Shown here in pieces: positions 10,797-22,975 of a DNA stretch of 64,000 nucleotides. Position 1 is the first letter of the stretch, and each line of letters starts with the position of its first letter. The notes under the pieces were generated by a model. The model did no database searches. It saw only the letters and a list, made by a program, of their open reading frames with translations, and was not told the origin of the DNA. A program made the translations under genes and the position numbers. This DNA is from Spirabiliibacterium mucosae (lineage in GTDB: Bacteria; Pseudomonadota; Gammaproteobacteria; Enterobacterales; Pasteurellaceae), in contig NZ_JABTBO010000008.1 of NCBI RefSeq assembly GCF_014884965.1, positions 1-64,000 on the forward strand, read 5' to 3'.

Positions 10797-12236
10797 TTAT
10801 TGTTGAGTTGTCCATAGATCAACCAATTGGCGCGAAAGTTTGCTCACATTGCCCGCCCCTTGCGCCAGCACTAAATCGCCGTCTTGCAGCACTTGATCCA
10901 TAATCTCAGGCAATTTGGCCGGATCCGACACTAGGATTGGGTCCACCATGCCAAGGTTGCGAATCGAGCGGCACAGCGCGCGGCTGTCTGCTCCGGCAAT
11001 CGGCTCTTCGCCAGCGGGGTAAACGTCGAGCATCAGCAGCACATCAACTTTGGAAAGCACTTGCACGAAATCATCGAACAAATCGCGCGTGCGGGAGTAG
11101 CGATGGGGTTGAAACAGCATCACCACCCGTTTGTTTTGCCAGCCTGCGCGCGCTGCTTGAATGGTCACGTCCACCTCGGTTGGGTGGTGGCCGTAGTCAT
11201 CCACCAGCATCACCGCGCCGCATGGGCGTTGGAAGGTGCCGAGCTGGTCAAAGCGACGCCCCGCGCCTTGGAAATCAGAAAGTGCGGTCAAAATCGCTTG
11301 GTTGTCAATCCCCTCTTCTTTCGCCACAGCGAGTGCGGCGGTAGCGTTGAGGGCGTTGTGTTTGCCTGGCACATTGAGCACCACGCTGAGTGTTTCCCCA
11401 CTTGGGAACACCACGTCATAAAGGCCTTGAAAAGCCGTTTGGCGGTAGTTTTCAATGCGGTAGTCGGCCTTTTCGCTAAAGCCGTAGGTGATCACCTGCC
11501 GACCAATTTGTGGGATCAGCTCTTCAATCGTGGCATCATCGGCGCACACCACCGCTAAGCCATAAAACGGCAAATTGTGCAAAAAGTCGATGTAGGTTTG
11601 CTTCATGCGGGTAAAATCGCCGTGGTAGGTTTCCATGTGGTCAGGTTCGATATTGGTGACCACCGACACCATCGGCTGCAAGTGCAAAAACGACGCGTCA
11701 CTTTCATCAGCTTCGGCAATCAAATAGCGGCTGGCGCCTAAGTGCGCGTTGGTGCCGGCAGATTTCACCAAGCCGCCGTTGACGAATGTCGGGTCTAGCC
11801 CTGCTTGGGCGTAGATCATCGCAATCATGGCTGTGGTGGTGGTTTTGCCGTGGGTGCCGGCGATGGCAATGCCGTGGCGAAAGCGCATGATTTCTGCCAG
11901 CATTTGCGCGCGCTGAATCACGGGGATGCGCGCTTGGCGAGCAGCTTGCACTTCAGGGTTAGTGTTTTTAATCGCGCTGGAGACCACCACCACGCTGGCG
12001 TTGGTGACGTTTTCAGCCGCGTGTTGGAAATAGAGCGTCGCGCCTAATTTTTGCAAGCGCTCGGTGACCGCACTTTGGTTAATATCAGAGCCGGTGACTT
12101 TGTAGCCTTCGTTAAGCAGCACTTCGGCAATGCCGCCCATGCCCGCGCCACCGATGCCGACAAAATGAATTTGCTGCACGCGGCGCATGCTCGGCACGAT
12201 GTCACGGATATTTTTGTGTAATTCGTTATTATTCAT
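10797..12236 (-). CDS. murC: UDP-N-acetylmuramate--L-alanine ligase
   Basis: Cytoplasmic Mur ligase that adds the first amino acid to UDP-MurNAc. N-terminal Rossmann motif [15 protein letters not shown] loop [12 protein letters not shown], central [10 protein letters not shown] and C-terminal domain with [11 protein letters not shown] are all present in 479 residues. AGGAAACA precedes the ATG. It is tightly spaced (12 bases) between murG and ddlB in the dcw run. Confidence 0.96.
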   Translation of the reverse strand: MNNNELHKNIRDIVPSMRRVQQIHFVGIGGAGMGGIAEVLLNEGYKVTGSDINQSAVTERLQKLGATLYFQHAAENVTNASVVVVSSAIKNTNPEVQAARQARIPVIQRAQMLAEIMRFRHGIAIAGTHGKTTTTAMIAMIYAQAGLDPTFVNGGLVKSAGTNAHLGASRYLIAEADESDASFLHLQPMVSVVTNIEPDHMETYHGDFTRMKQTYIDFLHNLPFYGLAVVCADDATIEELIPQIGRQVITYGFSEKADYRIENYRQTAFQGLYDVVFPSGETLSVVLNVPGKHNALNATAALAVAKEEGIDNQAILTALSDFQGAGRRFDQLGTFQRPCGAVMLVDDYGHHPTEVDVTIQAARAGWQNKRVVMLFQPHRYSRTRDLFDDFVQVLSKVDVLLMLDVYPAGEEPIAGADSRALCRSIRNLGMVDPILVSDPAKLPEIMDQVLQDGDLVLAQGAGNVSKLSRQLVDLWTTQQ

Positions 12237-12248
12237 TGTTTCCTACTT

Positions 12249-13298
12249 TCATTTTGCCACGCTGACAATCACATCCGCCACCTTTTGGGCAGCATCGGGC
12301 GTGGCTTGCATTTTGGCCTGCTGCGCCATGTCAGACAAGCGCGCACGGTCAAGCTGTTGCAACAAGCCGACCATGCGATCAGGGTTGAGCTGCGCTTGCT
12401 CGATAATCTCCGCGGCGTTGTTGTCGGCTAAAAACTTGGCGTTGAGGTATTGCTGGCGATCTTTATGCTGAAATGGCACAAACACCGCCGCCGCACCGAC
12501 GGCAGCAATCTCACACACTGTCAACGCGCCACTGCGGCACAGGATCACATCGGCCTCGGCGTAGGCGCTGGCCATATCGTCAATAAATTCGCTCACCTCA
12601 ACCTCGGCGCCGTCAGGGTAAAACGCCTGCACGGCCTCCACGTTGCCTTTGCCCACTTGGTGGCGAATGCGTAATTCAGGCATTTTTTTGACCACCTCAG
12701 GCATTAAGAAGTTTAACACGCGCGCGCCTTGACTGCCACCAACAACCAGCACCTTCAGCGCGCCGTCGCGGTGGGCAAACCGCACTTTGGGTTCGCTTTG
12801 TTGGAAAAACTCCTCGCGCACAGGGTTGCCCACCACCTCAGCGTCTTTAAACGCATTGGGGAAGGCTTGCAGCACGCGGGTGGCGATTTTGGCCAGCCAG
12901 GAATTGGTCAAGCCCGCCACGGCGTTTTGCTCATGCAGCACAATCGGCACGCCGCACAGTTTAGCGGCAATGCCACCTGGGCCTGACACATAGCCGCCCA
13001 TGCCGAGCACGGCGTGGGGCTTGTAGTCGCGGATGATTTTTACCGCCTGCCACACCGCGCGGGTGATGGCAAACGGCGAGGCCAAAAGTGCGGTCAGCTT
13101 TTTGCCACGCAGGCCAGAAATTTTGATAAATTTGATATCAATGCCGTGCTTTGGCACCAATTGCGCCTCCATGCGATCGCGCGTGCCCAGCCAGCAAATC
13201 TGCCAGCCTTGGGCTTGCAATTTGCGCGCCACGGCAATGGCAGGGAACACATGCCCACCGGTGCCACCGGCCATGACTAATAAGCGTTTTTGTTCCAT
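12249..13298 (-). CDS. murG: MurG N-acetylglucosaminyltransferase
   Basis: Peripheral membrane GT-B enzyme that transfers GlcNAc from UDP-GlcNAc to lipid I, making lipid II. The glycine-rich loop [12 protein letters not shown] at the N-terminus, the second G-loop [20 protein letters not shown] and the C-terminal donor-site motif [12 protein letters not shown] are conserved. It has 349 residues, normal for the family. AAGGAG precedes the ATG; ftsW ends nine bases upstream. Confidence 0.96.
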   Translation of the reverse strand: MEQKRLLVMAGGTGGHVFPAIAVARKLQAQGWQICWLGTRDRMEAQLVPKHGIDIKFIKISGLRGKKLTALLASPFAITRAVWQAVKIIRDYKPHAVLGMGGYVSGPGGIAAKLCGVPIVLHEQNAVAGLTNSWLAKIATRVLQAFPNAFKDAEVVGNPVREEFFQQSEPKVRFAHRDGALKVLVVGGSQGARVLNFLMPEVVKKMPELRIRHQVGKGNVEAVQAFYPDGAEVEVSEFIDDMASAYAEADVILCRSGALTVCEIAAVGAAAVFVPFQHKDRQQYLNAKFLADNNAAEIIEQAQLNPDRMVGLLQQLDRARLSDMAQQAKMQATPDAAQKVADVIVSVAK

Positions 13299-13307
13299 TT
13301 ATTCTCC

Positions 13308-14495
13308 TTAATCCTCTCGCAGGTGGGCGTGGGCGCGGGCTAGGCGGTTTTCGTGGTCGATGCGCAAAATCACCGCCACCACCAAGGCACTGACCATCAA
13401 ACTCGAGCCACCGTAGCTGATAAACGGAAAGGTAAAGCCCTTGACCGGCAGCACCGCCATGGTCATGCCTAAATTATAACACCCTTGGAAGAAAAACCAC
13501 GCCACCGCGCCAAAGGCAAAATAGCCACCAAAGCGCTGGCCTAAGAGCAAAGACTCTTTGCCGATTTTGAGAATGCGCAGCAGCATCAGCGCGAACAGCA
13601 CCAGCACGCAGAAAATACCAATTAAACCAAATTCTTCACCGAGAATCGCCATGATAAAGTCAGTGTGCGCCTCGGGCAGGTATTCCAATTTTTGAATGGA
13701 ATTGCCAAGGCCGGTGCCAAAAAACTCACCGCGGCCGTAGGCAATCAACGAGTTGGTAAGCTGAAAGCCCGCGCCGAACGGGTCATCAAAAGGGTTGGCG
13801 AAGGAGGTTAGGCGCTTCATCCGATAGGCGGAGTTTAAAATCAAGAAATAAACGCCAAGCATGCCCAGCGCCGCCAGCACCAAGAATTGCATCAGTTTCG
13901 CGCCAACCAGAAACAACATAATAGACACGATGATGGCCAGCACAATAAAGCTGCCGAAATCGGGTTGCAGCAGCAAAAATGAGGCCAGCACCACCAGCAC
14001 AATGGCCGGCTTGACCGCACTCAATTGTTTTTCCCGCACTTGTTCATAGCGGCGGACAAAATAGTTTGAGAGGTAGCAAATCATCGCAAATTTGGCAAAT
14101 TCCGCTGGCTGAAAATTCAAAAAGCCCAAGCCAATCCAGCGCCGCGCGCCGTTAACCGATTTGCCGATGCCGGGCACCAGCACCACAATCAGCAGCAATA
14201 TCGTGATACCCAGGATAAGCGGGCTCCATCTTTCCCATTTTTCAACAGGGATAAACACGAACATAAAGGCCACTAGGCAGGCCATAGCGATGTACATCAT
14301 CTCACGGATGGCGAAATAAAACGGGTCGTCGTAAAGGCGGCTGCCCTCAGAGATGGACGCCGAGGTGATGATCACAAAACCAATCGCCATCAGCGAGATG
14401 AATTGCCACAGCAAAGTGCGATCATAAAGCAGATGATCGGGCGTGAGGGTGAACCATTTTTGGCTGGCCGCGCGCAGGCGAGCACTTAATGTCAT
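13308..14495 (-). CDS. ftsW: Septal peptidoglycan polymerase FtsW
   Basis: SEDS-family glycosyltransferase with about ten membrane helices that polymerises lipid II at the septum together with FtsI. The family blocks NGARRWIGLG, FQPAEFAKF, the loop YLPEAHTDFIMAILGEE and the C-terminal FPFISYGGSSL are visible. The catalytic aspartate of SEDS proteins lies in the large periplasmic loop before PEAHTDF. Start and murD stop overlap as TGATG. Confidence 0.96.
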   Translation of the reverse strand: MTLSARLRAASQKWFTLTPDHLLYDRTLLWQFISLMAIGFVIITSASISEGSRLYDDPFYFAIREMMYIAMACLVAFMFVFIPVEKWERWSPLILGITILLLIVVLVPGIGKSVNGARRWIGLGFLNFQPAEFAKFAMICYLSNYFVRRYEQVREKQLSAVKPAIVLVVLASFLLLQPDFGSFIVLAIIVSIMLFLVGAKLMQFLVLAALGMLGVYFLILNSAYRMKRLTSFANPFDDPFGAGFQLTNSLIAYGRGEFFGTGLGNSIQKLEYLPEAHTDFIMAILGEEFGLIGIFCVLVLFALMLLRILKIGKESLLLGQRFGGYFAFGAVAWFFFQGCYNLGMTMAVLPVKGFTFPFISYGGSSLMVSALVVAVILRIDHENRLARAHAHLRED

Positions 14496-15802
14496 CAGCG
14501 GCTCTCCTTTTGTGCCAGCGCCTTGAACACCTCTCCGCGGTGCTCAAAGCCATTGAATTGGTCAAAGCTAGCGCACGCCGGCGAGAGCAACACCATGTCA
14601 CCTGGCTTAAGCACGCGGCGGATGGCGTCAATGGCCTCTGCCATGGTGTCAAAGCGTTGCGTGCGCGGTGAAAGTGCGGTCATCAAATCGCCGTCTTGCC
14701 CAAAGCAATAAAGCTGGATAAACTCAGGCGCGACCGCACTTTTGAGTTCGTTAAAATCTTGCCCTTTGCCCAGCCCGCCGAGCAGTAAATGCAAGGTACC
14801 GTCGAGCTGTAAGCCGTGCAGAGCCGCCTGCGTGCTGCCAATGTTGGTGGCTTTGGAGTCATTCACCCAGCGCACGCCGTTGTGTTGGTGCACCAGCTGG
14901 AAGCGGTGATCTAACCCCTTGAAGCTTTTCAGCGCGGCAATCGCGCCTGTGCGCGCAATGCCCGCCGCGTCCGCCAGCGCCAGTGCCGCCAAGGCGTTGA
15001 GCTCGTTATGGCGGCCTACAATGCCGAGATCGCGCGTTGTAAGCACACGCTCACCTTGAGCGCACAGCCAGGTGCGCTCGCCGTCTGGCTGCAGGCAATA
15101 ATCGGCATTCTCGACGCCAAAGCTGATCGCGTTGACCGCACTTTGCGGTTTGGTCAGTGCATCTTGCGCGTTGAAAATAGCGTGTTGTGCGCCTGTGTAA
15201 ATGCGCATTTTCGCTTGTTGATAAAGTGTCAGGCTGCCGTTGTAGCGATCGAGATGATCGGGGCTGACGTTGAGAATGGTCGCCGCCACCGCGCGCAAGG
15301 ATGAGGTGGTTTCGAGCTGGAAGCTTGAAAGCTCAAGCACGAAAAGATCATAATCGCCCTCAAGCAGCGAGAGCGCTGGGATGCCAATATTGCCACCCAG
15401 GCCGACTTTGATGCCTGCGGCTTTGGCCATTTCATAAACCAAGGTGGTGACAGTGCTTTTGCCGTTGGAGCCAGTAATCGCAATGATCGGCTTGCCTGTG
15501 GCGCGGCAAAAAAGCTCAATGTCGCCCACCACGTCAACGCCGGCGGCGATCGCCGCTTGGATTTCATCTTTCGCCAGCGCCACACCGGGGCTTAACACGA
15601 TTAAATCACACGCGTTGAGCCACTCGCCATTCAGGCTGCCAAAATGCGCCTCCACGCCTGCTGGCAGCGTGCCGTTAAATTTTTCTCTCGCGCGGGTGTC
15701 GATGGCGAGCACGCGGGCACCGCACTTTGTCAAATAGTCAATGCTTGACAGGCCACTTTGGCCGAGCCCGACAACACAAATGGTTTTGCCTTGATAGTCC
15801 AT
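14495..15802 (-). CDS. murD: UDP-N-acetylmuramoylalanine--D-glutamate ligase
   Basis: Mur ligase adding D-glutamate. Motifs: VVGLGQSGLS at the N-terminus, ATP loop ITGSNGKSTVTTL, NVSPDHLDRY and the metal or substrate block WVNDSKATN. It has 435 residues. It overlaps ftsW by one base and starts nine bases after mraY, consistent with one dcw transcript. Confidence 0.96.
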   Translation of the reverse strand: MDYQGKTICVVGLGQSGLSSIDYLTKCGARVLAIDTRAREKFNGTLPAGVEAHFGSLNGEWLNACDLIVLSPGVALAKDEIQAAIAAGVDVVGDIELFCRATGKPIIAITGSNGKSTVTTLVYEMAKAAGIKVGLGGNIGIPALSLLEGDYDLFVLELSSFQLETTSSLRAVAATILNVSPDHLDRYNGSLTLYQQAKMRIYTGAQHAIFNAQDALTKPQSAVNAISFGVENADYCLQPDGERTWLCAQGERVLTTRDLGIVGRHNELNALAALALADAAGIARTGAIAALKSFKGLDHRFQLVHQHNGVRWVNDSKATNIGSTQAALHGLQLDGTLHLLLGGLGKGQDFNELKSAVAPEFIQLYCFGQDGDLMTALSPRTQRFDTMAEAIDAIRRVLKPGDMVLLSPACASFDQFNGFEHRGEVFKALAQKESR

Positions 15803-15811
15803 CGCCTGCCC

Positions 15812-16894
15812 TTAACGCAATTTCAGCGTGATTAAGCCAATTAACACCAGCACCAGCGAGATAATCCAAAAACGGATAATCACACGCGGTTCAGGCCAGC
15901 CTTTGAGCTCAAAATGGTGGTGAATTGGCGCCATACGGAAGATGCGCTGCTTGCGGATTTTATACGAGCCGACTTGCAAAATCACCGACAAGGTTTCCAT
16001 CACAAACACGCCACCCATGATCACCAGCAAAAATTCTTGCCGCACCAATACAGCAATCACACCCAGCGCACCGCCGAGTGCCAGCGAGCCCACATCGCCC
16101 ATAAACACTTGCGCCGGATAGGTGTTGAACCACAAAAAGCCCAAGCCCGCGCCTACGATAGCAGTACACACAATCGCCAGCTCGGCGCTGAGTTTGATGT
16201 ACGGAATGTGCAAGTATTGCGCAAAATTCACATTACCTGTCGCCCACGCGATTAAAGCAAAGGCGCCTGCAACGAGCACGGTTGGCATAATCGCCAAGCC
16301 GTCTAAGCCGTCGGTGAGGTTAACTGCGTTGCTGGTGCCAACAATCACAAAATAAGCCAGCACCACATAAAACAGCCCCAGTTGCGGCATCACTTCTTTG
16401 AAAAACGGCACCACCAGCTGGGTGGCGGCGGTGTCTTTGCCGATGGCATACATCCAAAACACAGCGATGAGTGCCACCACCGAGAGCCAGAAATATTTCC
16501 AGCGGGCAATCAGGCCGTCGGTGTTTTTGCGCACCACTTTGCGGTAATCATCAAAAAAGCCAATCACGCCGTAGCCAAACAGCACAAACAGCACGCACCA
16601 GACGTAGCTGTTGGTTAAATCCGCCCACAACAAGGTGCTCACACCGATGGAAAAGAGGATCATAATCCCGCCCATTGTTGGCGTGCCGCGTTTGCTAAAG
16701 TGGCTCTCTGGCCCGTCGTGGCGCACCACTTGGCCGATTTGCAGCATTTGTAAACGGCGGATAACCTTCGGCCCGATCCACAAGCAGATCATCAGCGCCG
16801 TCAACAGCGCCACAATGGAGCGGAAGGTGAGATAAGACACCACATTGAAAATCGTATGGTATTGAACCAGATATTCAGCCAACCAAACTAACAT
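15812..16894 (-). CDS. mraY: Phospho-MurNAc-pentapeptide translocase MraY
   Basis: Integral membrane enzyme (ten helices) that moves phospho-MurNAc-pentapeptide to undecaprenyl phosphate, making lipid I. The aspartate pair in [10 protein letters not shown], the [10 protein letters not shown] block and the histidine cluster [15 protein letters not shown] are intact in 360 residues. The ribosome site AAGGATAAAG is clear. It overlaps murF by seven bases. Confidence 0.97.
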   Translation of the reverse strand: MLVWLAEYLVQYHTIFNVVSYLTFRSIVALLTALMICLWIGPKVIRRLQMLQIGQVVRHDGPESHFSKRGTPTMGGIMILFSIGVSTLLWADLTNSYVWCVLFVLFGYGVIGFFDDYRKVVRKNTDGLIARWKYFWLSVVALIAVFWMYAIGKDTAATQLVVPFFKEVMPQLGLFYVVLAYFVIVGTSNAVNLTDGLDGLAIMPTVLVAGAFALIAWATGNVNFAQYLHIPYIKLSAELAIVCTAIVGAGLGFLWFNTYPAQVFMGDVGSLALGGALGVIAVLVRQEFLLVIMGGVFVMETLSVILQVGSYKIRKQRIFRMAPIHHHFELKGWPEPRVIIRFWIISLVLVLIGLITLKLR

Positions 16895-18258
16895 ACTTTA
16901 TCCTTTAATTGCGCGATCACCTCTTCCATCCGTTGTGAGCGCGACCCTTTGACTAAAATGACCATTTTTTCGTTTGCTAAACCGCACTTTTCAATCGCTT
17001 GGCACAACGCCTGGCAAAGTGCGGTTTTGTCAGTGAAATGTTGCCCGTGGCACAGTGCGCTGATTACCGCACTTTCTTTCCCAAAGCTCAGCACGCCGTC
17101 AAGCTGGGCATCGCGCGCGGCCTCGCCCACACTGCGGTGGCAGGCTTGGGTGTTTTCGCCCAGCTCGGCCATGTCCCCCACCACTAAAATCCGCTTGCCT
17201 TGCGCGCGCGCAAGCACCGCAATGGCGGCTTTGAGGGAGTCCACATTGGCGTTGTAGCTGTCATCAATCACCAACACATTCTCGTTGAGCGGCACAGGGA
17301 ATAACCGCCCTTTGACGCTGTTGCGCTGCTCAAGGCCGGCTTTCACTTGTTCTAAACTCGCGCCTGCTTGCATCGCCAACGCGGTAGCCGCCAGCGCGTT
17401 GCTGACGTTATGCTCGCCGAGATATGGCGAGTTTATGGCGATAGCCCCTTGTGGCGTGACCAGCTCAAACGTGGCACCACTGGCGTGGAGTTTGACGTTG
17501 CGCGCGGTGTAATCCGCGCTGTCGCTTAACCCAAAAGTCAGGCATTGGCGCGCGCCGATGGCTTCCCGCCAGACACTGTCTCTGTAGTGGCATTTGGCGT
17601 TGATAAGGGCAACGCCGTCGGCAGGCAAGCCGAGGTAAATTTCGCCTTTCGCTTGCGCCACGCCTTCAAGGGAGCCAAAGCCCTCAAGATGGGCGGGTGC
17701 GACGTTATTCACCAGCGCCACGTCAGGTTCTACCAGTGAGGTGGTATAAGCGATCTCGCCTTTGTGATTGGCGCCAAGCTCAATCACGGCAAATTCGTGC
17801 TCAGGCGTTAAATTGAGCAAGGTGAGCGGCACGCCGATATCATTATTAAAATTACCTTGGGTGAACAACACCTTGCCCTTTTGCGACAAAATCGCCGCGG
17901 TCATCTCTTTCACCGTGGTTTTGCCAGAAGAGCCGGTCATCGCCACCGTCTTCGGCTTCAGTTCGGCTTTCAGCCATTTGCCGAGCTGCCCAAGGGCTAA
18001 GCGGGTGTCACGCACCACCAGTTGCGGCACGCTTAAAGTGCGGTTGGGTGCTTCCACCACCAGCGCCACAGCGCCTTGCTCGGCGGCGGCGTCTAAATAG
18101 TTGTGCGCGTCAAAGTTCTCCCCTTTGAGGGCAAAAAACAATGCGTTGGGGCACGGCTTGCGCGTGTCGGTGCTCACCGCGGTGCAGGCCACATCGCCCG
18201 CACCAATTAACTCGGCGTGGAGGATCTCTGCAAGCTGTGCCGTTGTCAGTCTAATCAT
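16888..18258 (-). CDS. murF: UDP-MurNAc-tripeptide--D-Ala-D-Ala ligase
   Basis: Adds the D-Ala-D-Ala dipeptide made by DdlB, completing the pentapeptide precursor. ATP loop [33 protein letters not shown] and [12 protein letters not shown] are visible; length 456 is normal. No strong ribosome site is seen before the ATG, and murE ends nine bases upstream, so translation is probably coupled. Several uptake signals lie inside the coding sequence. Confidence 0.96.
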   Translation of the reverse strand: MIRLTTAQLAEILHAELIGAGDVACTAVSTDTRKPCPNALFFALKGENFDAHNYLDAAAEQGAVALVVEAPNRTLSVPQLVVRDTRLALGQLGKWLKAELKPKTVAMTGSSGKTTVKEMTAAILSQKGKVLFTQGNFNNDIGVPLTLLNLTPEHEFAVIELGANHKGEIAYTTSLVEPDVALVNNVAPAHLEGFGSLEGVAQAKGEIYLGLPADGVALINAKCHYRDSVWREAIGARQCLTFGLSDSADYTARNVKLHASGATFELVTPQGAIAINSPYLGEHNVSNALAATALAMQAGASLEQVKAGLEQRNSVKGRLFPVPLNENVLVIDDSYNANVDSLKAAIAVLARAQGKRILVVGDMAELGENTQACHRSVGEAARDAQLDGVLSFGKESAVISALCHGQHFTDKTALCQALCQAIEKCGLANEKMVILVKGSRSQRMEEVIAQLKDKVC

Positions 18259-18267
18259 ATTTGTCGT

Positions 18268-19731
18268 CTATTGGTTTAAAAACTGCTCGACCATTTCACG
18301 GTCGGAAAAATGGTGCTTCTCGCGCCCGATAATTTGGTAATCTTCATGACCTTTGCCCGCCACCAGCACCACATCATCGGCTTGGGCGTGACTGATTGCG
18401 TATTCCAGCGCCTGTTCACGGCCACTGATGCTACGCGCATTTGCCTGAGCGCTCAAGCCTTGCTCGATGTCGGCAAGAATTTGCTTGGCATCTTCTGTGC
18501 GCGGGTTGTCGTCGGTGATCACAATGCAATCAGCCCATTTTTCGGCCACTTGCGCCATCAATGGGCGCTTGCCTTTGTCGCGGTCGCCACCGCAGCCAAA
18601 CACACACCACAATTTGCCGTGGCAGTGAATGCGTGCCGCGTGCAAGGCTTTTTCTAACGCATCAGGGGTGTGGGCGTAATCCACAATCGCAGTTGGGCAA
18701 TTGGGCGCGCTGAACACTTCCATCCGCCCGCACACGCCTGTCAGTTGCGCTGCCGTTTCGCAAAGTGCGGTCAACGGATGGCCAAGTTGCAACAAGGTGG
18801 CGGTCACTAACAATACATTGCTGACATTAAACGCGCCGATCAGGCGGCTTTCCAACACGCCTTCACCCCAGCTAGAATCAATTTCAATCCGCGCGCCTTG
18901 GGCGTGGTAGGTCACCTCCCTGGCGCAGACAAAAGTGCGGTCGGCCATGCGTTGGCCTTGGCTGCTCACGGCAACCGCACTTGGCAAGCACTCACACCAC
19001 TGTTTGCCAAGTGGGTCGTCAATGTTGATGATGCGATGTTTCACATCTAATTCAGAAAACAAGCGGAATTTCGCCTCGCCGTAGGCTTGCATGGTGTAGT
19101 GGTAATCTAGGTGATCGCGGCTTAAATTGGTGAAAATCGCCGCCTCAAAGCGCAGCGCCTCCACCCGGTGTTGCACCAAACCGTGGGAGGAGACCTCCAT
19201 TACCGCGGCTTTAGCGCCTTGGGTTTTGAACTCGTGCAAATTGGCCTGCACCTCAACGGCGGAGCCGGTGGTGTTGACCGCACTTTTCACTTGGCCATAA
19301 AGCCCGTTGCCGATGGTGCCCATCACCGCCGAGCGCGTGCCTAACAGCTCCAGCCATTGCGCCAGCAGCTGCGCCACGGTGGTTTTGCCATTGGTGCCGG
19401 TGACACCAATCACGCACAAATCACGGCTTGGGTTGGCATAAAAATCCCCTGCAATCTGGCTGAGCTTTTGCTCAAGGGCAAAAACGTGCACCACGGGCAC
19501 GTTTTCTTGATAAGTGATGCTGCCCTCTTTTTCAGGGTCATCGGTTTGCGCCAGCACCAGCGCGGCTCCTTGGGCAACCGCGTTCGGGATGAATTTGCGC
19601 CCGTCCACACTGTGGCCATTGAGTGCGACGAACACATCGTTTTGCCCCACCGCGCGGCTATCAAGCTGCATGTCTCGCAGGCGAAGGTTGGGTAATTGAT
19701 CAAGTGCAAGCCAATTGGCCAAACGCTGCAT
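18268..19731 (-). CDS. murE: UDP-MurNAc-L-Ala-D-Glu--meso-DAP ligase
   Basis: Adds the third amino acid of the stem peptide. ATP loop [23 protein letters not shown] and the DDNPRTED block are present; the DNPR motif is the known mark of meso-diaminopimelate specificity rather than lysine, as expected in a Gram-negative. AGGAGGCGAA precedes the ATG. Nine bases separate it from ftsI. Confidence 0.96.
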   Translation of the reverse strand: MQRLANWLALDQLPNLRLRDMQLDSRAVGQNDVFVALNGHSVDGRKFIPNAVAQGAALVLAQTDDPEKEGSITYQENVPVVHVFALEQKLSQIAGDFYANPSRDLCVIGVTGTNGKTTVAQLLAQWLELLGTRSAVMGTIGNGLYGQVKSAVNTTGSAVEVQANLHEFKTQGAKAAVMEVSSHGLVQHRVEALRFEAAIFTNLSRDHLDYHYTMQAYGEAKFRLFSELDVKHRIINIDDPLGKQWCECLPSAVAVSSQGQRMADRTFVCAREVTYHAQGARIEIDSSWGEGVLESRLIGAFNVSNVLLVTATLLQLGHPLTALCETAAQLTGVCGRMEVFSAPNCPTAIVDYAHTPDALEKALHAARIHCHGKLWCVFGCGGDRDKGKRPLMAQVAEKWADCIVITDDNPRTEDAKQILADIEQGLSAQANARSISGREQALEYAISHAQADDVVLVAGKGHEDYQIIGREKHHFSDREMVEQFLNQ

Positions 19732-19739
19732 TTCGCCTC

Positions 19740-21572
19740 CTAGTTCATTGGCTGAGATGGCGTGGCCACCGCCGATTGTTGTTGATCAAGGCGAATGATG
19801 CGCGTGGCGGTGTCGTTCTCGCTGATGGCATCCGGCTTGATGTTTTGTGAGCGCAAGGTGAATTCCATCACCTTCGAGAACACTGGCGCGGAGATGGCAC
19901 CACCATAATATTTGCTGCCTTTTGGTTCATTAATCAGCACCACCAAAGCAAAGCGCGGATTGCTCGCCGGCGCCACCCCTGCGGTGTAGGCAATGTATTT
20001 ATTGACATATTTGCCGTCTTCAATTTTTTTCGCCGTACCGGTTTTGATCGCCACACGGTAGCCTTTCACGGCGGCCGCCACACCACCACCGCCTGGCAAG
20101 GCGACGGTTTCCATCATGTGAATCACATCGCGGGTGGTTTTTTCAGGAAACACGCGGGTGCCGATAACTGGCGGGTCAACTTTGGTGATCGACAGCGGGC
20201 GATAAATGCCAAAGCTGCCCAAGGTGACGTAGGCGCGTGCCAGCTGGATTGGTGTGACCATCAAGCCGTAGCCGTAAGAGATGGTGGCGCGCTCAATGTC
20301 GGCCCAGCGTTTGCGGTGTGGCAAAATGCCTTGTTGCTCACCAATCAAGCCAAGATCGGTGGCTTTGCCAAAGCCCGCTTTTTCGTAGGTTTCCACCAGC
20401 GCGGTCGGTGGCATCGCTAAGGCGAGGTGGCTTACACCCACGTTACTGGATTTTTGCAAAATGCCGGCAATTGAGAGTTTGTCGTAGTTGGCCACATCGT
20501 GAATGGTGTGCCCGTTGACGGTAAATGGGCGGGTGTTGAGCACTGAGTTTTTGTTCACAATGCCGCGTTGAAGTGCGGTCAACACCACAAACGGTTTGAC
20601 CGTGGAGCCTGGCTCGAAGGTGTCGGTGATGGCGCGGTTGCGGCGCAAATCTGCCTTCACGGTGGTGTTGCGGTTATTTGGGTTGTATGACGGCGCATTA
20701 GCCATGGCGAGCACTTCGCCAGTGCGGATATCCACCAGCACAATGGTGCCAGACTCGGCTTTGTTTTCAATCACGGCTTCTTTAATGTAGCGATACGCCA
20801 TGGATTGCAATTGGTCGTCAATGCTCAAGGTGACATTGTGCGCGTCGTATTTTTGCGTGTCATCCACCGCTTCTACCATGTTGCCTTGGCCGTCTTTGCG
20901 GTAAGTGCGGGAGCCGTCTTGGCCGAGCAGCAATTTGTTGAAGCTTTTCTCAATCCCTTCAATGCCCTCGCCGTCAATGTTGGTGAAGCCAATCAAATGC
21001 GCGGTTTCTTCCACTTTTGGATAAAAACGACGGAACTCTGGCGTGAGTTGCACGCCTTGGATTTTCAGCTCGCGGGCGTATTTGGCCACCTCAGGTGTGA
21101 TTTGGCGGGCAAGATAAATATAGCGGCTTTTCGGGTTTTTGCTGATTTTGGCTTTGATTTTTTTATACGGGATTTTCAGTGCATCGGCCAGCGCCTTCCA
21201 GCGAGCTTCGTCTTGCAGTGAGCCTTTTTCAAAAATCACTTTAGGGTCGGCCACCAAAGAGTACATCTCCACACTCACCGAAAGCCATTTGCCATTGCGG
21301 TCTAAAATCATGCCACGAGCGGAGCGCAGCGCTTGGGTGCGCAGTGAGCGTTTATCCGCCTCGTAGTTCATTTTATCGGCGTTGTTGATCTGCAAATCCA
21401 CCGCGCGCGCCAACAAAACCGCCATCGCAGCAAAGATAACAGCAATGACGATGTAATAGCGCCATTTGATAAAGGCGCTTTCCACCGCGGCATTTTGTTT
21501 GATAGCCGCAGGCGCTTTTTTATTAAACTGTGCGCCTTTTCGTTGATGTTTTTTCGAGAAAAATTTCATCAT
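19740..21572 (-). CDS. ftsI: Septal peptidoglycan transpeptidase FtsI (PBP3)
   Basis: Class B penicillin-binding protein that cross-links septal peptidoglycan with FtsW. A single membrane helix (about residues 38-62), a dimerisation region and the transpeptidase domain are seen, with the active serine in [10 protein letters not shown], then KSSNVG and AIKTGTAKK. At 610 residues it is typical. Two ATG codons are adjacent; the second fits the AGGGTA site better, so the first residue is uncertain. This is the target altered in beta-lactamase-negative ampicillin-resistant Haemophilus. Confidence 0.96.
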   Translation of the reverse strand: MMKFFSKKHQRKGAQFNKKAPAAIKQNAAVESAFIKWRYYIVIAVIFAAMAVLLARAVDLQINNADKMNYEADKRSLRTQALRSARGMILDRNGKWLSVSVEMYSLVADPKVIFEKGSLQDEARWKALADALKIPYKKIKAKISKNPKSRYIYLARQITPEVAKYARELKIQGVQLTPEFRRFYPKVEETAHLIGFTNIDGEGIEGIEKSFNKLLLGQDGSRTYRKDGQGNMVEAVDDTQKYDAHNVTLSIDDQLQSMAYRYIKEAVIENKAESGTIVLVDIRTGEVLAMANAPSYNPNNRNTTVKADLRRNRAITDTFEPGSTVKPFVVLTALQRGIVNKNSVLNTRPFTVNGHTIHDVANYDKLSIAGILQKSSNVGVSHLALAMPPTALVETYEKAGFGKATDLGLIGEQQGILPHRKRWADIERATISYGYGLMVTPIQLARAYVTLGSFGIYRPLSITKVDPPVIGTRVFPEKTTRDVIHMMETVALPGGGGVAAAVKGYRVAIKTGTAKKIEDGKYVNKYIAYTAGVAPASNPRFALVVLINEPKGSKYYGGAISAPVFSKVMEFTLRSQNIKPDAISENDTATRIIRLDQQQSAVATPSQPMN

Positions 21573-21578
21573 GCTACC

Positions 21579-21902
21579 CTAGTGACCTGGCTCAATGATA
21601 ATAACCTGCTGCTCGTTGGCAATTTCGCCCATGTGCATTTTGCGCGCCACGCCGGTAATGCGCACATTGTCATCGAGGGCGTGCTCTTCAAGCTTGAGGT
21701 TGACATAATCGTTTTCCAACGCGCGTTTTTCCAAAATCAATTCCCCGTTGTGCGCGTTGAGCTGACGGGTTTGGTGAATCATATAAATGGTGCCGACCGC
21801 ACTAAGCAAAACCGCCAGCAGCAGCGCCAGCGCAATTTTGTTTGAGGCCAGCAAGTCATCAATAATGAGCTTGCGCAGCGGGTGGCGTTCGCTCACGTTC
21901 AT
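21579..21902 (-). CDS. ftsL: Cell division protein FtsL
   Basis: Small bitopic division protein (107 residues) with a cytoplasmic N-terminus, one membrane helix (about 24-46: [20 protein letters not shown]) and a periplasmic coiled coil that pairs with FtsB and activates FtsWI. Sequence conservation is low in this family, so the call rests on topology and on position between rsmH and ftsI. It overlaps rsmH as ATGA. Confidence 0.93.
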   Translation of the reverse strand: MNVSERHPLRKLIIDDLLASNKIALALLLAVLLSAVGTIYMIHQTRQLNAHNGELILEKRALENDYVNLKLEEHALDDNVRITGVARKMHMGEIANEQQVIIIEPGH

Positions 21903-22861
21903 AGCTTTTCCCCCACCCGCAGCACCGCACTGCGTGAGCGCGGGTTGGCAGCAATTTCTTGCGCGCTGGGTTTGATGGCTTTGCCAATTAATTTCAAGGT
22001 TTGCCCGCGGTCAAACTCGTCGTCGCGCACTGGCAGCCCTTTTGGAATCTCTTGCCCTTTGCTTTGTTTTTTGAAAAAGTGCTTGACCATGCGATCTTCA
22101 AGCGAATGGAAACTGATGATCGACAGCCGCCCGCCTGAGCGCAGCACGCTCAGCGCCCCACAAAGTGCGGTTTCAAGTTCGTCGAGTTCACTGTTGATAA
22201 AAATCCGAATGGCCTGAAACGTGCGGGTGGCAGGGTGCTTGTGTTTGTCTTTAAACGGCACCGCTTGGGCAATCAAGTGGCTTAATTGTGAAGTGCGGTT
22301 GAGCGTCGGCTGGCCATTTTCTTTCGCCAGTTGGTTGTAGCTAACAATCGCGGTGGCGATGCGTTTGGCAAAGCGCTCTTCGCCAAAGGTTTTCAACACC
22401 CAGGTGAGATCAGCAATGGAGACTTGCTCGAGCCACGCTTGCGCGCTTAAGCCTTGGGTTGGGTCCATGCGCATATCCAGCGGGCCGTCTTGCATAAAGC
22501 TAAAGCCGCGCTCAGCGTCGTCTAATTGTGGCGAAGACACGCCAAGATCGAGCAAAATGCCGTCGATTTTGCCGGTTAAGTTATGCTGCGCGCAAATGCT
22601 ATCCAAGGTGGAAAATGGGCTGTGGATAATGGAAAAGCGCGGGTCGGTGATGGTTTTGGCTTCAGCGATGGCGCGTGGGTCACGGTCGATGGCAATCAGC
22701 CGGCCGTGTTCGCCAAGTTGTGAGAGGATTTTGCGACTGTGTCCGCCGCGGCCAAATGTGCCATCAATATAAATGCCGTTTTCTTTCACGGCAAGGCCTG
22801 CTACGGCTTCATTCAGCAGCACCGTAATATGACCTGTGTTGGCATTTGGCGACGAACTCAT
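21899..22861 (-). CDS. rsmH: 16S rRNA m4C1402 methyltransferase
   Basis: S-adenosylmethionine-dependent methyltransferase (formerly MraW) for the ribosomal P-site cytidine. [10 protein letters not shown] at the N-terminus, the SAM motif [30 protein letters not shown] and the C-terminal [14 protein letters not shown] are intact in 320 residues. It starts 114 bases downstream of the mraZ stop, in a gap with no clear hairpin. Confidence 0.96.
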   Translation of the reverse strand: MSSSPNANTGHITVLLNEAVAGLAVKENGIYIDGTFGRGGHSRKILSQLGEHGRLIAIDRDPRAIAEAKTITDPRFSIIHSPFSTLDSICAQHNLTGKIDGILLDLGVSSPQLDDAERGFSFMQDGPLDMRMDPTQGLSAQAWLEQVSIADLTWVLKTFGEERFAKRIATAIVSYNQLAKENGQPTLNRTSQLSHLIAQAVPFKDKHKHPATRTFQAIRIFINSELDELETALCGALSVLRSGGRLSIISFHSLEDRMVKHFFKKQSKGQEIPKGLPVRDDEFDRGQTLKLIGKAIKPSAQEIAANPRSRSAVLRVGEKL

Positions 22862-22975
22862 AACAGTGAACTCATGTAAACGTATTTGGTAAAATGGGTT
22901 CGCGGCGTATAAATATACGCCGCTTGCCCTGCTAGTGCTACCACCACTGTTGGAAAGATGAGTCTTTCTCTATTT